Positions 58,768 to 64,000 of a DNA stretch of 64,000 nucleotides are shown here, piece by piece. How positions within the stretch are numbered: the first letter of the stretch is position 1; the number at the start of each line of letters is the position of its first letter. The notes beneath the pieces are model-generated. The model searched no databases and was not told where the DNA came from. It was given only the letters and a program-made list of their open reading frames with translations. The DNA lies in NCBI RefSeq assembly GCF_000328565.1, contig NC_019966.1, positions 2,418,001 to 2,482,000 on the forward strand, given 5' to 3'. The stretch comes from Mycobacterium sp. JS623. Its GTDB lineage: Bacteria > Actinomycetota > Actinomycetes > Mycobacteriales > Mycobacteriaceae. Made by a program: the position numbers and the translations under genes.

Positions 58768-60443
58768 TGAACGAAGAACTCAAACCGCCGGGGCCATTGG
58801 CCCCAGGTGGTCTGCGGGTTACCGCGCTGGGCGGAGTGAGCGAAATCGGCCGCAACATGACGGTTTTCGAGCATCTCGGCCGGTTGTTGATCGTCGACTG
58901 CGGCGTATTGTTCCCGACCCACGACGAGCCCGGCGTCGACCTGATCCTGCCCGACCTTCGGCACGTCGAGGACCGCCTCGACGACGTCGAGGCGCTGGTG
59001 CTGACACATGCACACGAGGACCACATCGGCGCGATTCCGTTCCTGCTCAAGCTGCGTGGCGACATCCCGGTGGTCGGCTCGAAGTTCACGCTCGCGCTGG
59101 TGGCAGAGAAGTGCAGGGAACACCGGATCAAGCCGGTGTTCGTCGAGGTGGATGAGGGGCAGAGCTCTCAGCACGGCGTGTTCGAGTGCGAATATTTTCA
59201 CGTCAACCACTCGATCCCCGGGTGCTTGGCAATCGCGATTCACACCGGTGCTGGCACAGTGCTGCACACCGGTGACATCAAGCTCGACCAGCTGCCGCTG
59301 GACGACAAACCGACCGACCTGCCGGGAATGTCTCGGTTGGGTGATGCCGGAGTCGACTTGTTCCTTTGCGACTCAACGAATTCCGAGATCCCCGGCGTAG
59401 GGCCGTCGGAAAGCGAGATCGGGCCGAACATGCATCGGCTGATTCGCGGCGCCGAGGGACGGGTCATCGTGGCTTGCTTCGCCTCCAATGTAGCCCGCGT
59501 GCAACAGATCATCGATGCGTCGGTAACGCTGGGCCGCAAGGTGTCGTTCGTGGGCCGGTCGATGGTGCGCAACATGGGAATCGCCAAGGAGTTGGGGTAC
59601 CTGCGGGTAGCAGATGACGACGTGATCGACATCGGCGCGGCGGAAATGATGGCGCCGGAGCGGGTCACGCTGGTCACCACGGGCACGCAGGGTGAGCCGA
59701 TGGCCGCGTTATCGCGGATGTCGCGTGGCGAGCATCGCAGCATCACGCTGACGTCTGGCGACCTGATCATCATGTCGTCGTCGCAAATCCCGGGTAACGA
59801 GGAGGCGATCTACGGTGTGTTGGATTCGCTGGCCAAGATCGGGGTCCGCGTCGTCACTAATGCCCAAGTGCGGATCCATGTTTCGGGTCATGCCTATGCC
59901 GGCGAACTGCTATTCCTGTACAACGCGGTGCGACCGCGCAATGTGATGCCCGTGCACGGCACGTGGCGGATGATGCGGGCGAACGCCAAGTTGGCCGAGC
60001 GGACCGGTGTCGCAACGGAGGCGATCATGTTGGCGGAGAACGGTGTCAGCGTCGACCTCGTCGCGGGCAGGGCGAGCATCGCGGGTGCGGTGACGACCGG
60101 GAAGATGTTCGTCGACGGGTTGATCACCGGCGATGTCGGCGATGCGACGCTGGGCGAACGCCTCGTTCTCTCTTCAGGTTTCATCGCGGTGACGGTCGTG
60201 GTGCAGCGCGGCACCGGCAAGCCGGTCGCCCCCGCGCATCTGCACTCGCGGGGCTTCTCCGAGGACCCGAAGGCGCTGGAACCGGTGGCACGCAAAGTCG
60301 AGGAAGAGCTGGAATTCCTTGCCTCCGAGAACATCACCGAAGTGACGCGCATTGCCCAGGCGGTGCGTCGCGTCGTCGGCAAGTGGGTGGGCGATACCTA
60401 CCGCCGACAGCCGATGATCGTGCCGACAGTCATCGAGATCTGA
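58767..60443 (+). CDS. rnj: Ribonuclease J
   Basis: A 558-aa metallo-beta-lactamase-fold RNase with 5'-3' exo- and endoribonuclease activity. The zinc motif HAHEDHIG is near residues 75-82; further ligands are in HVNHSIPG and HTGDIKLDQL; the beta-CASP region includes SGHAYAGELLFL. Length equals mycobacterial RNase J. It acts with PNPase (pnp in this window) in RNA turnover. Its GTG overlaps the dapA stop (TAGTG). Confidence 0.96.
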
Positions 60444-60639
60444 CGCTGGCCGGCGAACATGATTTCCTCCCAGGAATCACGAGCGGGACGTTGACGTCGC
60501 AATCGCTGTGGGCCGCGTGCATCCACGCGTCCTGGCACGCCGCGGGTTTTCACGATTCGCCGTCGTGCCGATCAACCACATGAGCAGGCCGAATAGGCGT
60601 CGTTCGCTACTTCTTGCTCGGCGGGCTGGGGGCTAGGGG

Positions 60640-61512
60640 CTAGGCCTTCTCCGCGTACCCCGACCACTCGAGCTGGGATGCGGCTAGAGAGCGGCCCGTC
60701 GGCCGAATGTAGTGGCGCAAAAAGTAATCCGGTCCGGCTTGCTCAATGAGCCGCCAGCCGTACTGCGCGATGAAGCCTGAAACCTCGTCGGGATCCAGCC
60801 CGAAATGCCAGACCTGCTGCCGCTGACGGAAGCGCTTGTAGAGGATCGCGGCGTCGTACATGTTTGTGCCCTCGATGAAGTCCCTGCGCACATACGTGAA
60901 CGCCAGCCGGCTGCCGGCCGGGGCGTCCTGCAATGCGACGAGCGTCGCCCTGACCGCGCCCTCGGTCAGATACTGCGTCACGCCTTCCCAGATGAAGAAC
61001 GTTCGTGCGCCGGCGCGGTAGCCATTTGCTGTCAGCGTGCTCATCAGATCGTCGTGCTCAAAGTCCACGGGCACCAGGTGAACCGAGGCGGGCGCCCCTC
61101 CGACCGCGCGCTGCACCGCAACCCGCTTACGGTCGATGTTGACCGGCAAGTCCACTTCGAAGACGGGGAGGTCGGACCGTCGAGCCGGGTGGTATGCCCT
61201 GGTGTCCATGCCCGCACCCAGAATGACGACAGCCTCGATGTTCCCGAGGTCCTCCTCGAGCTTGTCGTCGATATAGCGTTTGCGGCACGTGATGAGCGAC
61301 CACGATCCCGGCACGGCCCGCTCACCGAGAGATATTGTCATGCGGCGCAGCGGCTTCCACCGCATCGCACGAACCAACGCGCGTTGGCCGGCGGGCAAGA
61401 TCGACAGCGCGAGATCGTCATCGACCAAGCGGCGTTCGGCAGGCTCGTACTGCTCGATGGCCACCTGCACCATCGGGCCGAAGGCGGTCTGCGCAGCAGG
61501 ATTTTGCGCCAT
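60640..61512 (-). CDS. Class I SAM methyltransferase (TIGR00027/LCMT-like, mycobacterial)
   Basis: A 290-aa SAM-dependent methyltransferase of the leucine-carboxyl-methyltransferase-like family expanded in mycobacteria. VVILGAGMDTRAYHP near residues 96-110 binds SAM, FEVDLPVN near 118-125 supplies the acidic ribose ligand, and FFIWEGVTQYLTEGAV near 172-187 is the post-motif. Substrate is unknown. It ends at TAG within a short GGGGCTAGGGGCTAG repeat. By position it matches Rv2751. Confidence 0.88.
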   Translation of the reverse strand: MAQNPAAQTAFGPMVQVAIEQYEPAERRLVDDDLALSILPAGQRALVRAMRWKPLRRMTISLGERAVPGSWSLITCRKRYIDDKLEEDLGNIEAVVILGAGMDTRAYHPARRSDLPVFEVDLPVNIDRKRVAVQRAVGGAPASVHLVPVDFEHDDLMSTLTANGYRAGARTFFIWEGVTQYLTEGAVRATLVALQDAPAGSRLAFTYVRRDFIEGTNMYDAAILYKRFRQRQQVWHFGLDPDEVSGFIAQYGWRLIEQAGPDYFLRHYIRPTGRSLAASQLEWSGYAEKA

Positions 61513-61514
61513 GG

Positions 61515-62333
61515 TCAGCGTTTGTTGGCGTAACCCGCGTCGACCGGCAACGTCACGCCGGTGACGTAGCGGGCCTCGTCAGAAACCAGCCAGGCGACCG
61601 CGGCCGCGATGTCTTCCGGATCGAGCACCTGCACCGGCATTGCGTTGCCCATGTCCGGTGGTCGTTCTGACTGGGCGAGCATGTTGGAAAGCCACTGCCG
61701 GGTGTGGTCATTGTCGATCATCGGTGTCAGAACGCCGCTGGGGTGAATCGAGTTCACTCGAATGCTGTGGGGTGCAAGGTGATTGGCATACGCCCGCATC
61801 AGCCCGACCACACCGTGCTTCGCGGCCGTGTAGCCCAGCGAGCCGGGGTCGCCGCCGCCGATCCCGACCAGGCCTGCAGCAGAGCTGATCAGCACGATTG
61901 ATCCGCCCTCACGTTGTTCGACCAGACGCGGCATCGTCGCCTCGACCGTGTTGTGTACGCCGGTGAGGTTGACGTCGATGACATCCCGCCAACCCTCTGC
62001 ACCCGACTCCATCGGCGCGATTCCGGCGTTCGCGACGACGATGTCGAGTCGGCCCAACTCGTCCAACCCATCTTGCACCGCAGAGGTCAACGACGCTTGG
62101 TCGCGAACATCGGCCTCCCGCGCGACGATTCGCGCACCGGTGTCCTCGACGAGCTTGACCGTGGCGGCCAGGTCGTCGGCAGTGGCCATCGGATAGGGCA
62201 CCGACGCGATCTGGTCGCAAATGTCGACAGCGATGATATTCGCTCCGTCGGAGGCCAACCGCAGCGCCTCGGCGCGGCCCTGACCGCGGGCGGCGCCGGT
62301 GATGAACGCGACTTTGCCTGCGAGCGAAGACAT
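61515..62333 (-). CDS. Mycofactocin-coupled SDR-family oxidoreductase
   Basis: A 272-aa short-chain dehydrogenase. The cofactor motif [16 protein letters not shown] near residues 13-28, VDICDQI with the extra insertion ([17 protein letters not shown]), catalytic Ser in [11 protein letters not shown] and YTAAKHG are as in the mycofactocin-dependent subfamily, whose NAD(H) stays bound and is re-oxidised through mycofactocin. It starts at ATG 62333, overlapping the monooxygenase stop (TAATG). By position it matches Rv2750. Confidence 0.9.
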   Translation of the reverse strand: MSSLAGKVAFITGAARGQGRAEALRLASDGANIIAVDICDQIASVPYPMATADDLAATVKLVEDTGARIVAREADVRDQASLTSAVQDGLDELGRLDIVVANAGIAPMESGAEGWRDVIDVNLTGVHNTVEATMPRLVEQREGGSIVLISSAAGLVGIGGGDPGSLGYTAAKHGVVGLMRAYANHLAPHSIRVNSIHPSGVLTPMIDNDHTRQWLSNMLAQSERPPDMGNAMPVQVLDPEDIAAAVAWLVSDEARYVTGVTLPVDAGYANKR

Positions 62334-62647
62334 TACGGGCGCAGCTGGCCCTTGGCCGGATCGCCTGCGACGACAGGTTGCAGCATCTTGATGTCCGGTG
62401 CGCCTTCGAGCAGATCGCCGACCGTTCCGAACAGTGCGCCGACCGCAGGCGCGGTGCTGTGGGTCTTCAGCGCGTCCGCATCGGCCCACTGTTCGACGAA
62501 AACGAAGGTTCCGTCCGCCTCGTGCAGCGAGTACAGGTCGCAGCCAGGCTCGGAGTGCACCGCCTCAATGGCTTGCTTGCAGGCGTCGCGGACCGCATCC
62601 ACCGACTCGGGCTTGGCTTTCATGGTGGCGACGACAGTGATGGGCAT
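62333..62647 (-). CDS. Antibiotic biosynthesis monooxygenase (ABM) domain protein
   Basis: A 104-aa ferredoxin-like ABM protein. [20 protein letters not shown] near the start, [22 protein letters not shown] near residues 33-54 and [10 protein letters not shown] carry the family's His and Trp positions. Such dimers oxidise quinones or act as heme- or small-molecule-binding enzymes. It is the first gene of the pair with the mycofactocin SDR, and matches Rv2749 by position. Confidence 0.9.
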   Translation of the reverse strand: MPITVVATMKAKPESVDAVRDACKQAIEAVHSEPGCDLYSLHEADGTFVFVEQWADADALKTHSTAPAVGALFGTVGDLLEGAPDIKMLQPVVAGDPAKGQLRP

Positions 62648-62715
62648 GGGCAGGGGACTCCTCGCTGAGTACGTGCTGGACGGTTGCCTAGCCTACCTAG
62701 CGGGTTTCGCATCGG

Positions 62716-63165
62716 TCAGCCGATGTCGACCCAGACGACAAACGCCGCCGCGGCCGCCGCGGCCAGGATGAGCGCCGTCGTGTCGACGGGACCCAGGCGG
62801 GTGGGCTGCTTGCGGCCGACGCGAACCTCGCGCGCGATCAGGAACAACGGGAACGTCACGCTGATTGCGATCAACAGCCCGCCGGCGATGTAGAGCCAGA
62901 CGAACCTCACGCCGTGTTGTCTGGCTTCGATCACCATCAGTATTGCCGCGGCGATCGAAAACAGGACGATGTCGACGGTGATCGACCTGGACGCTGGGTT
63001 GACCTTGGTGTCTGTCCAGAAGCCGCCCAGCCCCGAGGGAGTGTCGAGATACGCGATGTTCTGACTCCAGGTGGCGATCAGGGCAGCGATGGCAATTACG
63101 CCGTAAGCGGCGCAGAGAACCTTGCTTGACGTGGGAAGGACCGTTTCCGGCTCGGTTGTGGTCAT
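62716..63165 (-). CDS. DUF2834 membrane protein
   Basis: A 149-aa protein with four membrane segments, near residues 17-33, 62-77, 86-107 and 125-143. FVWLYIAGGLLIAISVTFPLFLIARE region is typical of DUF2834. Function is unknown. I start at ATG 63165 (MTTTEPETVL) because the upstream in-frame extension is not hydrophobic or conserved-looking. It is divergent from ftsK. Confidence 0.75.
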   Translation of the reverse strand: MTTTEPETVLPTSSKVLCAAYGVIAIAALIATWSQNIAYLDTPSGLGGFWTDTKVNPASRSITVDIVLFSIAAAILMVIEARQHGVRFVWLYIAGGLLIAISVTFPLFLIAREVRVGRKQPTRLGPVDTTALILAAAAAAAFVVWVDIG

Positions 63166-63263
63166 TTCGGCACGGTAGAGCCCGCGGGCGCCCGAATTGA
63201 TACGTTTCTGTGACCCGTGTGGCACATGGTGAATACGGGGCTGGTGCGACTAGGCTGGGAGGC

Positions 63264-64000
63264 ATGCCAAGTAAGACCGCCGCCCGCTCCGGTGGCCGTT
63301 CGAGCAGGTCAAAGGCCGGCTCAAGAGGTGGGGCCCGCCCGGCAGCCCGCCGCAAGCCGGCGCCGCGGCGCAATCCGTCGGCCGTTTCGTCGGCGGGCGC
63401 GACCGTCGGCCGCGGCGTCCGCGCCGGCTGGTTGATGGTGGCCAAGGGGGCGGGTTCGACCGCCCGGTCCGTCGGCCGCGCCCGCGACCTCGAGCCCGGC
63501 CATCGCCGCGACGGCATCGCGCTGGCGCTCCTGGGCATCGCCGTGGTGATCGCCGCCAGCTCGTGGTTCGACGCCGCGCGTCCCGTCGGCGCGTGGATCG
63601 ACACCTTCCTTCGCGTCCTGATCGGCTCGGCCGTCGTCCTCGTTCCGATCGTCTTAGGCGCGATCGCCGTCGTATTGATGCGTACCGAACCGGACCCCGA
63701 CGCCCGGCCGCGGCTCATCCTCGGCGCAGCGATGATCACGCTGCCGTTCCTCGGCTTGTGGCATTTGTGGGCGGGTGCACCGATGAACCCTGTCGAGCGC
63801 CAACACGCCGCAGGATTTCTGGGCTTCGCCATCGGTGGTCCGCTGTCCGATGGGCTTACTGCGTGGATCGCCGCGCCGCTGCTGTTCATCGGTGTGCTGT
63901 TCGGTCTGCTGCTGGTGACCGGCACGACGATCCGCGAAGTGCCCGCGACGCTGCAGCGGATGTTCTCCGCGCGCGCATTCCGCGGTGAGGTCTACGACGA
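63264..64000 (+). CDS. ftsK: DNA translocase FtsK, N-terminal part (partial)
   Basis: The frame is open to the right edge (245 codons). It begins with a basic Ser/Arg/Pro/Ala-rich tail (residues about 1-45), as in mycobacterial FtsK, and then shows four membrane spans near residues 80-98, 110-128, 142-160 and 185-220. The linker and motor domains lie outside the window. FtsK pumps the terminus region at division. A TAGGCT box ends 7 bases before the ATG; GGGAGG is the ribosome-binding site. Confidence 0.92.
   Translation, partial: MPSKTAARSGGRSSRSKAGSRGGARPAARRKPAPRRNPSAVSSAGATVGRGVRAGWLMVAKGAGSTARSVGRARDLEPGHRRDGIALALLGIAVVIAASSWFDAARPVGAWIDTFLRVLIGSAVVLVPIVLGAIAVVLMRTEPDPDARPRLILGAAMITLPFLGLWHLWAGAPMNPVERQHAAGFLGFAIGGPLSDGLTAWIAAPLLFIGVLFGLLLVTGTTIREVPATLQRMFSARAFRGEVYD

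Noticed and set aside
60444..60639. Small gene between rnj and the methyltransferase
   Set aside because: Only short frames without ribosome-binding sites; it is a 196-base convergent spacer with a minor GGGGCTAG duplication.

Overview
The window is a stretch of high-GC actinobacterial chromosome, almost certainly from a Mycobacterium or Mycolicibacterium. Mycothione reductase, EfpA, PptT, AldR next to ald, both thymidylate synthases (ThyA and ThyX), a mycofactocin-type SDR and many GTG starts all point there. From memory, gene order follows the M. tuberculosis interval Rv2856 (nicT) back to Rv2748c (ftsK) nearly throughout, with local insertions and losses. No rRNA, tRNA, CRISPR array, insertion sequence or prophage gene was recognised.

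Layout. 1-2.7 kb: tail of a choline-kinase-like phosphotransferase and a sarcosine/dimethylglycine dehydrogenase-type flavoprotein. 2.7-13.5 kb: a cobalt/cobalamin block (nicT, Mg/Co-chelatase-like ChlI-ChlD fusion, cobO, cobB, cysG) interleaved with mtr, an alpha/beta hydrolase, mqo and a GNAT. 13.5-17.9 kb: tandem efpA-type drug exporters separated by four 28-bp repeats, a pterin-dehydratase/VOC fusion and a decayed membrane-protein gene. 17.9-28.5 kb: translation and RNA block (proS, two secreted/ferritin-like proteins, rimP-nusA-ylxR-infB-rbfA-nrnA-dinF). 28.5-32.6 kb: echA16, DUF2277, DUF1802, a CocE-type hydrolase and a DUF3558 protein. 32.6-41.6 kb: metallophosphoesterase-pptT-truB, a small membrane protein, sirR/ribF, rpsO, pnp, pepR. 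41.6-44.3 kb: a species-variable island with a class A beta-lactamase, an atypical LuxR response regulator and about 950 bp without a convincing gene but with several strong inverted repeats. 44.3-47.8 kb: ald/aldR, dapB and two small genes. 47.7-50.3 kb: a second accessory stretch (24-aa membrane ORF, coiled-coil protein, PhoU homologue, membrane protein, AlkZ-like glycosylase). 50.3-53.7 kb: dienelactone hydrolase, thyA-dfrA, a YcaQ-type glycosylase. 53.8-57 kb: amino-acid permease plus prolyl-aminopeptidase-like hydrolase, divergent from a GntR/FadR regulator. 57-64 kb: thyX-dapA-rnj, a TIGR00027-type methyltransferase, mycofactocin SDR plus ABM monooxygenase, a DUF2834 membrane protein and the start of ftsK.

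Several processes are represented by more than one gene: cobalt import, chelation and corrin amidation/adenosylation; ribosome assembly and RNA decay (rimP, nusA, infB, rbfA, nrnA, rpsO, truB, pnp, rnj); folate/dTMP and diaminopimelate synthesis (thyA, dfrA, thyX, dapA, dapB). The observations most worth a second look are an ArsR/SmtB-type operator in front of nicT, the repeat array between the efpA paralogues, the gene-poor structured interval at 43.3-44.3 kb with its neighbouring Glu-for-Asp response regulator, a PhoU-centred accessory cluster with a 24-codon membrane ORF, and two crosslink-repair glycosylases with different catalytic motifs 2 kb apart. A recurring TANNNT box 5-8 bases before start codons suggests many leaderless transcripts. 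Nothing here can be called a wholly new system from sequence alone.
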